Assembly: GCA_964479465.1 (NCBI GenBank)
Contig: CAYZMG010000002.1
Coordinates: forward strand, 91,508 to 155,507
Source: CADCTB01 sp964479465
GTDB lineage: Bacteria > Actinomycetota > Acidimicrobiia > Acidimicrobiales > AC-14
Length of the DNA stretch: 64,000 bases
Reading direction: 5' to 3'
The position numbers were made by a program, and so were the translations under genes. Shown here in pieces: positions 9,921 through 17,545 of this stretch; the stretch's first letter is position 1; every line of letters begins with the position of its first letter. The notes beneath the pieces are model-generated. The model searched no databases, had not been told where the DNA came from, and saw only the letters and a list, made by a program, of their open reading frames with translations.

Positions 9921-9940
9921 GACCGCCCGCGCGGGCGGTC
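9921..9940. promoter_or_regulatory. Perfect 20-bp palindrome upstream of secDF
   Basis: The sequence GACCGCCCGC followed by GCGGGCGGTC is a perfect 10+10 palindrome without loop, ending 19 bases before the secDF start and just before its GAGGAG ribosome binding site. It may be an operator, or a hairpin acting on translation or upstream transcripts. There is no T-run, so it is not a classical terminator. Confidence 0.5.
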
Positions 9941-9959
9941 GAGAGCGAGGAGATCATGA

Positions 9960-12377
9960 ATGTCCAACGCGTTTCGCTGGCGCGCTCTGCTTGTCGTCGC
10001 CGTCCTTGGTGGTGCCGCCGCGCTGGTGATCACCACCCCTGTCCGCCTCGGTCTGGATCTGCGGGGCGGCACCCAAGTCGTGCTGGAGGCCCAGGACACC
10101 CCGCGACAGAGGGTCGACGGGGACACCGCCTCGCGAACGCTCGAGGTGCTCCGCCGCAGGGTTGACGCCCTCGGGGTGAGCGAGCCCTCGCTTCAACGGT
10201 CGGGGGAGCGCCGGATCATCGTCGAGCTTCCCGGTGTGGCCGATCCCGAGCAGGCCGTGGCCGTCATCGGACGAACGGCACAGCTGGCGTTCCATCCGGT
10301 GTTGGGACCGGCGGACGCCGCCGCGCCAACGACGACGTTGCCCGATGGTGAAGCGGCACAGGAGCTGGTGCTGACCGACGCCGATGGCTCCAGCCTGCGC
10401 GTTGCGCCGGCCCGGATGACCGGCGAGGCAGTCGGAACTGCTCGAGCCACGCTCGGGGGGTCCTTCGGGGGCCTGTGGGAGGTCCAGGTGGAGTTCCGTG
10501 GGGGGGGTTCCGGCCAGTGGGCCGACCTCACCGGCGAGGCCGCCTGTGCCCCTCAGGGCGATCCCAGGCGCCGAATCGCCATCGTCTTGGACACCGAGAT
10601 CATCTCCAGCCCCGAGGTTTCGGCCGGCATCGCCTGCGGCACCGGCATCACCGGCGGCGACACGGTGATTACCGGGCAGTTCACCGAGCGCGAGGCGAAG
10701 GATCTGGCCCTGCTGATCAGGGCGGGCGCCCTCCCTGTCCCGGTGACGATTGTCGAGCAGCGGACGATCGGACCCACCCTCGGCGACGCCGCCATCAGCG
10801 CCAGCGTCAAGGCCACGATCATCGGCGCGTCCCTGACCATCCTCTACATGCTCTTCTATTACCGGCTGCTTGGAGTGCTCGCCGCACTGGCCCTGGGTGC
10901 CTATGGGTTGATCTCCTTCGCCGTCCTGATCGGCATCGGGGCCACCCTGACCCTTCCCGGAATCGCCGGATTCGTGCTGGCCATCGGAATGGCGGTCGAC
11001 GCCAATGTCCTGGTCTTCGAACGAATAAAGGAGGAGCACGCCACCGGCCGCAGCCTTCGATCTTCGGCCCTGGCCGGCTTCCGCAACGCGTGGAGCGCCA
11101 TTGCCGACTCAAACGCCACCACGCTGCTGGCCGCCCTCATCCTGTTCTTCTTTGCTTCCGGGGCGGTGCGGGGCTTCGGGGTGACCCTGAGCGTCGGCGT
11201 GGTGGTGTCGATGTTCAGCGCCCTTGTCATCACCCGGCTGATGGTCGAGCTGCTGGTGCGGCGGCCGGCGATGGCCGGTCGCACCGCGCTCTTGGGACTC
11301 GAGGTCGGCGGTCGCCTGCGCAGGTACCTGGCCGAGCGGGGGCCAGACATCCTGGGCCGGGCCCGGCTGTGGTTCGCTGTGTCGGCCACGCTCGTGGCCG
11401 TGGCCCTGGCCGGGATTGCCATCAGAGGCCTGTCCTACGGGATCGAGTTCTCCGGGGGCCGCCTCGTCGAGTACTCTATCGAACGCTCTGTCGACCTCGA
11501 CCGTCTGCGCTCCGAGCTGGCGGACTCCGGGCTGCCCCGGGCCGTCGTGCAGGAGTCGGGTGCCGACAACGTGGTGATTCGCACCCCCAGGCTCTCCGGC
11601 GAGGAAGCGGCAGGAGTGAAAGAGGCCGTGGAGCGCCTCGGCGGCAGCGCCACCGTGCAACGTGAGGAGTTCGTGGGGCCCACCATCGGCGACGAACTGC
11701 GGCGCAAGGCACTGATCGCCCTGACGCTCGCGTTGGGGGCGCAGCTCCTCTATCTGGCGGTGCGGTTCCGCTGGACCTGGGGGACGGCGGCGGTGGCCAC
11801 GATGTTCCACGACGTCGTGATCCTTCTCGGCGTCTTCGCCTGGCTGGGCAAGGAGCTCGACGGCGTCTTCCTGGCTTCCTTGCTCACCGTCATCGGCTAT
11901 TCCATCAACGACTCCGTGGTGGTCTTCGACCGAATCCGCGAGCAGCGCCGGGCCCGCAGCCGCGAGCCGCTCGTCACTGTTGCGAACGACGCCTGCCTGC
12001 AGACCATCCCTCGCACGGTCAACACCGGCCTGGGCGCCCTGTTCATTCTCATCGCCCTCTTCTTCCTCGGCGGTGACACGCTCACCGACTTCGCCCTCGC
12101 GCTGATCGTGGGGATCGTGGTCGGGACGTACTCGTCGGTGTTCACCGCAGCTCCCCTGGCCGTGCTGCTGGAGCGGCGCCGGCCGGCGCCGGGCACCGTC
12201 GCCCCGACACAGCCGTTGCGACCGGCACGAGACCGCCCGACCATGGCACCGGCTCCGAGTGACGATGACCAACCGCCACCCCGCAAGCCCTCCCTCGTCG
12301 CTACCCCCAAGCACGGGCCCAGCCGCGGCGGCCCACCGCGGCCCCGGAAGCAGAAAGCGAAGAAGCGCCGGCGATGA
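9960..12377 (+). CDS. secDF: Fused SecD-SecF protein translocase subunit (copy A)
   Basis: An 805-residue SecDF fusion: the proton-motive-force-driven accessory of SecYEG that pulls exported proteins out on the far side of the membrane. The SecD half has one N-terminal helix, the LDLRGGTQVVLEA motif, a shortened P1 ectodomain and a helix bundle with AIGMAVDANVLVFERIKEE. The SecF half begins near 455 with LSYGIEFSGGRLVEYS and contains VIGYSINDSVVVFDRIREQ. The C-terminus is a long Pro/Lys/Arg-rich cytoplasmic tail. ATG at 9960 follows GAGGAG. An antiporter gene follows after 20 bases. A close paralogue lies at 42774-45011. Most well-known actinobacteria encode SecD and SecF separately. Confidence 0.95.
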   Translation: MSNAFRWRALLVVAVLGGAAALVITTPVRLGLDLRGGTQVVLEAQDTPRQRVDGDTASRTLEVLRRRVDALGVSEPSLQRSGERRIIVELPGVADPEQAVAVIGRTAQLAFHPVLGPADAAAPTTTLPDGEAAQELVLTDADGSSLRVAPARMTGEAVGTARATLGGSFGGLWEVQVEFRGGGSGQWADLTGEAACAPQGDPRRRIAIVLDTEIISSPEVSAGIACGTGITGGDTVITGQFTEREAKDLALLIRAGALPVPVTIVEQRTIGPTLGDAAISASVKATIIGASLTILYMLFYYRLLGVLAALALGAYGLISFAVLIGIGATLTLPGIAGFVLAIGMAVDANVLVFERIKEEHATGRSLRSSALAGFRNAWSAIADSNATTLLAALILFFFASGAVRGFGVTLSVGVVVSMFSALVITRLMVELLVRRPAMAGRTALLGLEVGGRLRRYLAERGPDILGRARLWFAVSATLVAVALAGIAIRGLSYGIEFSGGRLVEYSIERSVDLDRLRSELADSGLPRAVVQESGADNVVIRTPRLSGEEAAGVKEAVERLGGSATVQREEFVGPTIGDELRRKALIALTLALGAQLLYLAVRFRWTWGTAAVATMFHDVVILLGVFAWLGKELDGVFLASLLTVIGYSINDSVVVFDRIREQRRARSREPLVTVANDACLQTIPRTVNTGLGALFILIALFFLGGDTLTDFALALIVGIVVGTYSSVFTAAPLAVLLERRRPAPGTVAPTQPLRPARDRPTMAPAPSDDDQPPPRKPSLVATPKHGPSRGGPPRPRKQKAKKRRR

Positions 12378-12397
12378 CGCCGGCCGGTCTCTGAGGG

Positions 12398-13870
12398 ATG
12401 GACGACCAGCTCGAGCTGCTGATGGCAGCTTCCGCCGCCCTGGTGCTGGTGGGAGTCCTCGCCAGCAAACTCTCGTCGCGCTCGGGTATCCCCGCCCTGC
12501 TGCTGTTCCTCGCCATCGGAATGCTGGCCGGCTCGGACGGCTTCGGGGGCGTCGACTTCACCAACTACGGTGTGGCTCAGACGGTCGGGGTCGTGGCCCT
12601 GGCCTTCATCCTCTTCGACGGGGGCCTGTCCACCGACTGGGCCAGCGTCCGCCCCGTCCTCCGCGAGGGAATGATCCTCGCCACCGCCGGAGTCGTCGTG
12701 ACGGCGGTCGTCGTGGGCTGGGCCGCCAGCCTGGCCCTCGGGCTTCCCCTCACTGCCGGGCTGCTCCTCGGAGCGATCGTGTCCTCCACCGACGCCGCCG
12801 CCGTCTTCTCCGTGCTCCGATCGAAGAACGCCAGCCTCAAAGGCCGGGTCGGTCCCCTCCTCGAGCTCGAGTCGGGCAGCAACGACCCCATGGCCGTGTT
12901 TCTCACCGTGGGTCTTCTTCAGCTGCTGGAGAACCCGGGAACGGCCGTGGTCAGCCTCGTTCCGCTGTTCCTGATCCAGATGATCGTGGGCGGCGCGGTC
13001 GGCCTGGCGGTGGCGTGGGCCGCTGTGAACGTTCTCAACCGGGCTCGGCTCGAGTACGACGGGCTCTACCCCGTCATCACCCTCGCTGTCGTGCTGCTGA
13101 CCTATGGCACGACCGCCATCCTGGGGGGGAGCGGCTTTCTCGCCGTCTACGTGGCCGGGCTGCGGATGGGGAACGCCGACTTCGTGCACAAGCGGAGGCT
13201 GGTGGGCTTCCACGACGCCTTCGCCTGGCTTTCACAGATCGCGATGTTCCTGGTACTGGGTCTGCTGGCGTTCCCGTCACGGCTGCCGGGGATCGCCGGT
13301 CGCGGGCTGCTGGTGGCCGCCGTGCTCGTCCTGGTCGCCCGCCCGGTGGCCGTGTTCGTCACCTTGGCTCGCAGCCGGATGGCGAAGCGGGAGAAGCTGC
13401 TCATCTCGTGGGTGGGTCTGCGTGGTGCGGTGCCCATCATCCTGGCCACCTTTCCGCTGGTCGCCGGGGTAGACGGGGCCGAGACCATCTTCGACGTCGT
13501 CTTCTTCGCCGTTGTCGTGTCGGTGCTGGTCCAGGGAACCACCATCCCCGCGCTGGCCCGGCGACTCGGGTTGTCCGCCACGCTCTCCCACCACCGCGTC
13601 TACCCGATCGAGGCGGTGTCCACGAGCACCGGGAACATGAGCATGCACGAGGTCACCGTGTCGGCCGACTCAGTGGCCGCAGGGCGTCAGATCGTCAATC
13701 TGGGTTTGCCCAAGGGGGCCCTGCTGGTGCTGGTCAGCAGAGACGATGAGTTCGTGGTGCCTCAGGGGGCCACCGTGCTCCAGCCCGGCGACAAGGCCCT
13801 CGTGCTGGCCGACCCCGAAAGTCTCCGCCGAACAAGAGAGATCGTCGAAGGCAACGGGAACGGACCGTAA
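12398..13870 (+). CDS. CPA1-type cation/proton antiporter with C-terminal TrkA-C-like domain
   Basis: A 490-residue antiporter of the NhaP2/CvrA type that exchanges K+ or Na+ for H+ across the membrane. About 12-13 hydrophobic helices span residues 5-400. Family motifs include ILFDGGL, SSTDAAAVFSVLR and LLELESGSNDPMAV, the last carrying the ion-binding Asp. Residues from about 405 on (TVSADSVAAGRQI to ALVLADPESLRR) look like an RCK_C/TrkA-C ligand-binding domain. The gene starts 20 bases after secDF and is probably co-transcribed with it. Ion specificity cannot be decided from sequence. Confidence 0.9.
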   Translation: MDDQLELLMAASAALVLVGVLASKLSSRSGIPALLLFLAIGMLAGSDGFGGVDFTNYGVAQTVGVVALAFILFDGGLSTDWASVRPVLREGMILATAGVVVTAVVVGWAASLALGLPLTAGLLLGAIVSSTDAAAVFSVLRSKNASLKGRVGPLLELESGSNDPMAVFLTVGLLQLLENPGTAVVSLVPLFLIQMIVGGAVGLAVAWAAVNVLNRARLEYDGLYPVITLAVVLLTYGTTAILGGSGFLAVYVAGLRMGNADFVHKRRLVGFHDAFAWLSQIAMFLVLGLLAFPSRLPGIAGRGLLVAAVLVLVARPVAVFVTLARSRMAKREKLLISWVGLRGAVPIILATFPLVAGVDGAETIFDVVFFAVVVSVLVQGTTIPALARRLGLSATLSHHRVYPIEAVSTSTGNMSMHEVTVSADSVAAGRQIVNLGLPKGALLVLVSRDDEFVVPQGATVLQPGDKALVLADPESLRRTREIVEGNGNGP

Positions 13871-13903
13871 GCGGCTCGTGGCGGACCGGGGTTGAGCGGC
13901 CGG

Positions 13904-14182
13904 CTACGCAGCCGCCGCCACGCCGGCGAACGCGGCCCCGGCAATCTCCAGGGCGTCCGACAGTATGAGGGCCAGCAAGCTGGATTGCCGGGCGCTGATG
14001 ACCACCGAAGCCCCGGGATCATCGGCGCCCGTGCTGTGCAGGCTGATGTGGCGGTCACCCTGAGGGTCGATGACCACGGTGATTCGCTGGCCGTCGAGCG
14101 TGGCGACCTCGTAACGAGGACCCATGCCCGGTAGCCGGTCGACCCGCAGGCCGTCTCGCATCGGCTGTGTGTTCCTACTCAC
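13904..14182 (-). CDS. Stand-alone KhtT-N-like antiporter regulatory protein
   Basis: A 92-residue protein whose core (DRLPGMGPRYEVATLDG through VVISARQSSLLALILSD) aligns well with the N-terminal domain of the KhtT-like protein at 42286-42768, which begins QELPGIGRRYSVHAEGG. It has no TrkA-C domain; the convergent antiporter carries one at its own C-terminus, so the two could jointly replace a full KhtT. I chose GTG at 14182, with AGGAAGG about ten bases upstream; ATG at 14161 is possible. It ends 33 bases from the convergent antiporter stop. Ends in an alanine-rich tail. Confidence 0.7.
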   Translation of the reverse strand: MSRNTQPMRDGLRVDRLPGMGPRYEVATLDGQRITVVIDPQGDRHISLHSTGADDPGASVVISARQSSLLALILSDALEIAGAAFAGVAAAA

Positions 14183-14241
14183 GGTCTGAACCCTTCCTCT
14201 CGAATGTGACGGGGATGAATGAACGACCTGGCGGTGAGCGA

Positions 14242-14619
14242 CTAGCGCCACCAGCCGGCGTGGCGTCCGGGGCAGGCGACGCACAGGCGGGCCGATGGAA
14301 TGGCCTCGAGGCGCTCGAAGGGCATCGGTGCGCCGCAGCCTTCACACCATCCGTAGGTGCCGCCCTCGAGGCGATCCAGGGCGTGCTCGATATCGGCCAC
14401 GGCCTCGTGTGCCCTGGCGGCACCCGCCTCGGCCAGCTCGCGCTCGAGGACGCTGTCGGCATCGGTCAGGCCGCGCAGCTGGGCGACAAGCGCCTCATGC
14501 TGGGCGCCCCGGGCTGCGTGGGTGGCCTTCTCGGCGAGGAGCTGCTCGCGAAGCTCGGCCCGGCGCTCCGGAGACAGGTGTGACTCACAGGTGGGCGACA
14601 GTTGCAGCGATGCCCTCAT
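14242..14619 (-). CDS. DksA/TraR-type zinc-finger protein
   Basis: A 125-residue protein with an N-terminal helical coiled-coil region and a C-terminal four-Cys zinc finger: CEGCGAPMPFERLEAIP followed by CVAC. This is the layout of TraR/DksA proteins, which enter the RNA polymerase secondary channel and modulate initiation in response to stress or ppGpp. In actinobacteria small family members are common and mostly uncharacterised. The ATG at 14619 follows a GAGAGG sequence. It is divergent from the gamma-glutamyltransferase gene. Confidence 0.85.
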   Translation of the reverse strand: MRASLQLSPTCESHLSPERRAELREQLLAEKATHAARGAQHEALVAQLRGLTDADSVLERELAEAGAARAHEAVADIEHALDRLEGGTYGWCEGCGAPMPFERLEAIPSARLCVACPGRHAGWWR

Positions 14620-14636
14620 GGGGGTGTCCTCTCGGT

Positions 14637-14665
14637 CATTGCGCGCCGGCAGCGCGCGCTCAATG
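14637..14665. repeat. Imperfect inverted repeat between divergent genes
   Basis: CATTG at 14637-14641 and CAATG at 14661-14665 bracket complementary GCGCGC-rich arms. A second short inverted repeat, TTAGC and GCTAA at 14702-14714, lies in the AT-richest part of this 148-base divergent region. These are candidate operator sites; no regulator can be assigned. Confidence 0.35.
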
Positions 14666-14767
14666 AAGGTAACTACACCTAATGGAAAGTCCGTCCATGA
14701 ATTAGCAATGCTAACTCCACGACGCGAATGCGCTACCCTGGCTGCACCTGTATCGGAAGGAAGCGGC

Positions 14768-16549
14768 ATGCGACGGATGCTCGTGCGGCGGTCGGTGCGG
14801 ACGGTGACGTTCTCGGTGATTCTCCTACTGGCGGCCATGGGTCCGGCGGTCTCGGCCACGGCTCCGAGCGGCCCCCCGTCTGCGGTCGGGCGCGGCGGCG
14901 CCGCAGCCACAGTGGAACGACTGGCGACGGACGCGGCCATCGCGGCACTGCGCCAGGGGGGCAACGCTGTCGACGGCACGGTCGTCGCCGCCGCGGTGCT
15001 CGGCGTGACCGAGCCGTTGTCGGCCGGCATCGGCGGCGGCGGCTTCATGGTGATCCACCGAGCCAGCGACGGCCGGGTCACCACCATCGACCACCGCGAG
15101 AAGGCGCCTGCGGCCATGGGACCCACGTCGCTCTTCGAGAACGGCCGCCCGCTGGCGTTCAATGACGCTCGCTACAGCGGGCTGTCGACCGGCGTACCGG
15201 GAACCGTGGCCGGCTGGGCCAGCGCGCTTGCGCGCTACGGCACGTTCACTCTGAGCCAGGCGCTTCGGCCGGCCACCCATCTGGCGGCGAGAGGCTTCGT
15301 GATCGACCAGGTCTTCTTCGACCAGGTTCTGGGCAACGTCGACTACTTCGACGACCTTCCGGCCACCGCTCGTCTCTTCCTCGACGCCGACGGCACACCC
15401 CGCGACGTGGGCACCATCTTCTCCAACCCCGACCTGGCCCGGACCTACGCTCGAATTGGCGCCCTCGGACCGGCCGGCTTCTACCGCGGTCCCGTCGCCG
15501 ACGCCATCGTCGACACAGTCACTCGGCCACCGGTCGGCCCCCGCGCCAACCACGCGTGGCGCCCTGGAGTCATGACGACCGCCGACCTGGCCGCCTACAC
15601 CGCCCCGGAGCGCGAACCCACCCACGTCGAGTACCGGGGCTACGACGTGTACGGCATGGGGCCGCCGTCGAGCGGCGGGTCGACGGTCGGGGAGGCGCTC
15701 AACATCCTGGAGGGCTTCAACATTCGGGGCATGGGGCGCGAGAGGGTCCTTCACCTGTTCCTCGAGGCGTCGCGCCTTGCCTTCGCCGACCGCAACGCCT
15801 ACCTGGCCGACCCGGCGTACTTCGATGTCCCCCTGGCCGGCTTGCTGTCCGACGGTTTCGCCGCCGAGCGCCGGGCAAGCATCACGGACCGGGCTGCGGT
15901 GAGCCCGGTCCCACCGGGTGATCCCTACCCCTTCGACGGTGGCGCCCCGGGCGGAGAGGCCTCGGCCACGGTGGTACGCACGGGCAGCACCACCCACCTC
16001 AACGTCTCGGACCGCTACGGCAACGTGGTGTCGTACACCTTCACCATCGAATCAACCGGAGGCAACGGCATCGTGGTGCCCGGGTACGGCTTCCTGCTCA
16101 ACAACCAGTTGACCGACTTCAACTTCGACTCCACCACTCATCCCAACCGGGTCGAGGGCGGTAAGCGACCGCGGAGCTCCATGGCGCCGACGATCGTCCT
16201 GCGCGACGGCGTCCCGTTCCTCGCCGTGGGTTCTCCCGGCGGGTCGATGATCGTTACCACGGTCCTGCAGCTCCTGGTGGAGCGCATCGATCTCGGCTCG
16301 CCACTGCCGGCCGCCATCGCCGCCCCGCGGTCGAGTCAGCGCAACACGAGCCAAACCAGCGCCGAGCCCGCCTTCCTCGCCTCACCCGAAGCCGACGCGC
16401 TCCGGGGGCGCGGTCACCTGTTCACCTCGACACCGGAGATCGGGGCGGCCACGGGCATCGAGTTCGTCGACGATGACCGGGTCCTGGCCGCAGCGGAGCC
16501 GGTCCGCCGCGGCGGTGGCAGCGCCCAGGTCGAGCTACCGGGCCGTTGA
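14768..16549 (+). CDS. ggt: Gamma-glutamyltransferase, secreted
   Basis: A 593-residue Ntn-hydrolase that cleaves gamma-glutamyl bonds of glutathione-like thiols and transfers the glutamyl group. It starts with an export signal (about 1-32). The large subunit carries DAAIAALRQGGNAVDGTVVA and LSAGIGGGGFMV. The autocatalytic cleavage site is the Thr-Thr pair of TGSTTHLNVSD, which begins the small subunit near residue 410, followed by GNGIVVPGYGFLLNN and PRSSMAPTIV. ATG at 14768 follows AGGAAG. In thiol metabolism it could act on mycothiol or glutathione precursors; that is inference. Confidence 0.93.
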   Translation: MRRMLVRRSVRTVTFSVILLLAAMGPAVSATAPSGPPSAVGRGGAAATVERLATDAAIAALRQGGNAVDGTVVAAAVLGVTEPLSAGIGGGGFMVIHRASDGRVTTIDHREKAPAAMGPTSLFENGRPLAFNDARYSGLSTGVPGTVAGWASALARYGTFTLSQALRPATHLAARGFVIDQVFFDQVLGNVDYFDDLPATARLFLDADGTPRDVGTIFSNPDLARTYARIGALGPAGFYRGPVADAIVDTVTRPPVGPRANHAWRPGVMTTADLAAYTAPEREPTHVEYRGYDVYGMGPPSSGGSTVGEALNILEGFNIRGMGRERVLHLFLEASRLAFADRNAYLADPAYFDVPLAGLLSDGFAAERRASITDRAAVSPVPPGDPYPFDGGAPGGEASATVVRTGSTTHLNVSDRYGNVVSYTFTIESTGGNGIVVPGYGFLLNNQLTDFNFDSTTHPNRVEGGKRPRSSMAPTIVLRDGVPFLAVGSPGGSMIVTTVLQLLVERIDLGSPLPAAIAAPRSSQRNTSQTSAEPAFLASPEADALRGRGHLFTSTPEIGAATGIEFVDDDRVLAAAEPVRRGGGSAQVELPGR

Positions 16550-16652
16550 GTACCGGGTGCGGCGACGTTGACGGCGTGGGTCGCAGCGCATCCTTCAGCG
16601 CCTCAAGACGCACCCGGTCTCGGGCGGCGTCGGCGGCCACGTGTCGAGCGAG

Positions 16653-16725
16653 CGCCCCCGGCAGGACTCGAACCTGCGACCCGCTGCTTAGAAGGCAGCC
16701 GCTCTATCCGCTGAGCTACAGGGGC
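16653..16725 (-). tRNA. tRNA-Arg (anticodon TCT)
   Basis: On the minus strand the cloverleaf is complete: acceptor GCCCCTG with CGGGGGC, D arm GCTC/GAGC, anticodon stem GCTGC/GCAGC with loop CTTCTAA, and T arm GCAGG-TTCGAGT-CCTGC. Anticodon TCT reads AGA and AGG codons. Discriminator base is G and the 3' CCA is not encoded, unlike the two tRNAs near 49 kb. Confidence 0.97.
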
Positions 16726-16867
16726 TTCCGTTGTCGCGCGTGAGCTGCGCTTTTCATCGACGATACCTGCCCGGCGCACACATCTCGCCGGTTCGGCGGG
16801 TCGCCGCGAACGGCGAGGACGCCCTGGCCGATCAGAGAAGCTTTGGTGGTCGGTGGTCGTCGGGATG

Positions 16868-16896
16868 TGTACGCTACTCGGCGTTAGTATGTACGC
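16868..16896 (+). promoter_or_regulatory. Direct repeats before vapB, candidate autoregulatory operator
   Basis: TGTACGC occurs at 16868-16874 and again at 16890-16896, directly before the vapB ATG, with a 22-bp period. Between them TACT and AGTA form a short inverted repeat. Type II antitoxins commonly repress their own promoter at such repeats. There is no ribosome binding site, so the transcript may be leaderless. Confidence 0.4.
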
Positions 16897-17124
16897 ATGC
16901 CGAAGAGGACGACGATCGAGATCGATGAGGAACTTCTTGCCAGGGCGAAGCGGGCGCTCGGCCACGCCACCACGCGCGCAACCGTCGAAGAAGCGCTCCG
17001 ACTAGCTGCTGATAGCGCCGAGGGGAAGCACACGGAACGAGCTTCGAAACAGGCCCAGTTTCTCGACCGCCTCGGTAAGCGGGTCGACGTCTCAGTACTC
17101 GCCTCGGAGGAGATGTGGCGCTAG
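16897..17124 (+). CDS. VapB-family antitoxin
   Basis: A 75-residue antitoxin. Its N-terminus (RTTIEIDEELLARAKRALG) is a ribbon-helix-helix-like DNA-binding segment of the VapB type, and the C-terminal half should wrap around the toxin. It overlaps the following PIN-domain toxin gene by ten bases, the usual antitoxin-toxin order. The pair lies next to tRNA-Arg. Confidence 0.88.
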   Translation: MPKRTTIEIDEELLARAKRALGHATTRATVEEALRLAADSAEGKHTERASKQAQFLDRLGKRVDVSVLASEEMWR

Positions 17125-17516
17125 ATGGTTGGCTCCTCGACAAGAGCGCTGCGGCTCGGGCCGACGATCCCTCCATCCGGCGGCGGTTGGAAGAGCTGGC
17201 GGGACTCCTCTACCTCTGCCCGGTCGGCGAGCTGGAGCAGCTCTACTCCAGCCGGTCGGCAAGGGACTACGACGAGCTCAAGGTGGCAATCCATCAGAGC
17301 TTCGATGTCGTCGGACCGCCAATCGACATCTTCGACCGGGCGCTGGGACTGCAGCGGGATCTTGCGCATCACCATGGGATGTGGCACCGCACGCCGATGC
17401 CCGACCTGCTGATCGCCGAGACGGCCCTTCACCATGGCCTGGGTGTCGTCCACGTCGACCGCGACTACGAGCGGATTGCGGAGGTCCGTCCTCTCAAGGT
17501 TCGGAGGGTCCGATAG
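17115..17516 (+). CDS. VapC-family PIN-domain ribonuclease toxin
   Basis: A 133-residue PIN-domain RNase toxin. Conserved acidic residues are visible in WLLDKSA (first Asp), in GELEQLY, in MPDLLIAETA and in VDRDYERIAEV, which match the metal-binding Asp/Glu set of VapC proteins that cut tRNA or rRNA. The GTG start at 17115 lies inside the end of vapB, just after GGAGG, so translation is coupled. Confidence 0.9.
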   Translation: MALDGWLLDKSAAARADDPSIRRRLEELAGLLYLCPVGELEQLYSSRSARDYDELKVAIHQSFDVVGPPIDIFDRALGLQRDLAHHHGMWHRTPMPDLLIAETALHHGLGVVHVDRDYERIAEVRPLKVRRVR

Positions 17517-17545
17517 TGCACACGGGATCCACGAAAGACGTTGGC

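Noticed and set aside
16546..16743. Plus-strand open frame across the tRNA-Arg gene
   Set aside because: Its sequence is the antisense of the tRNA plus Arg/Ser-rich flanks, a common false gene call.
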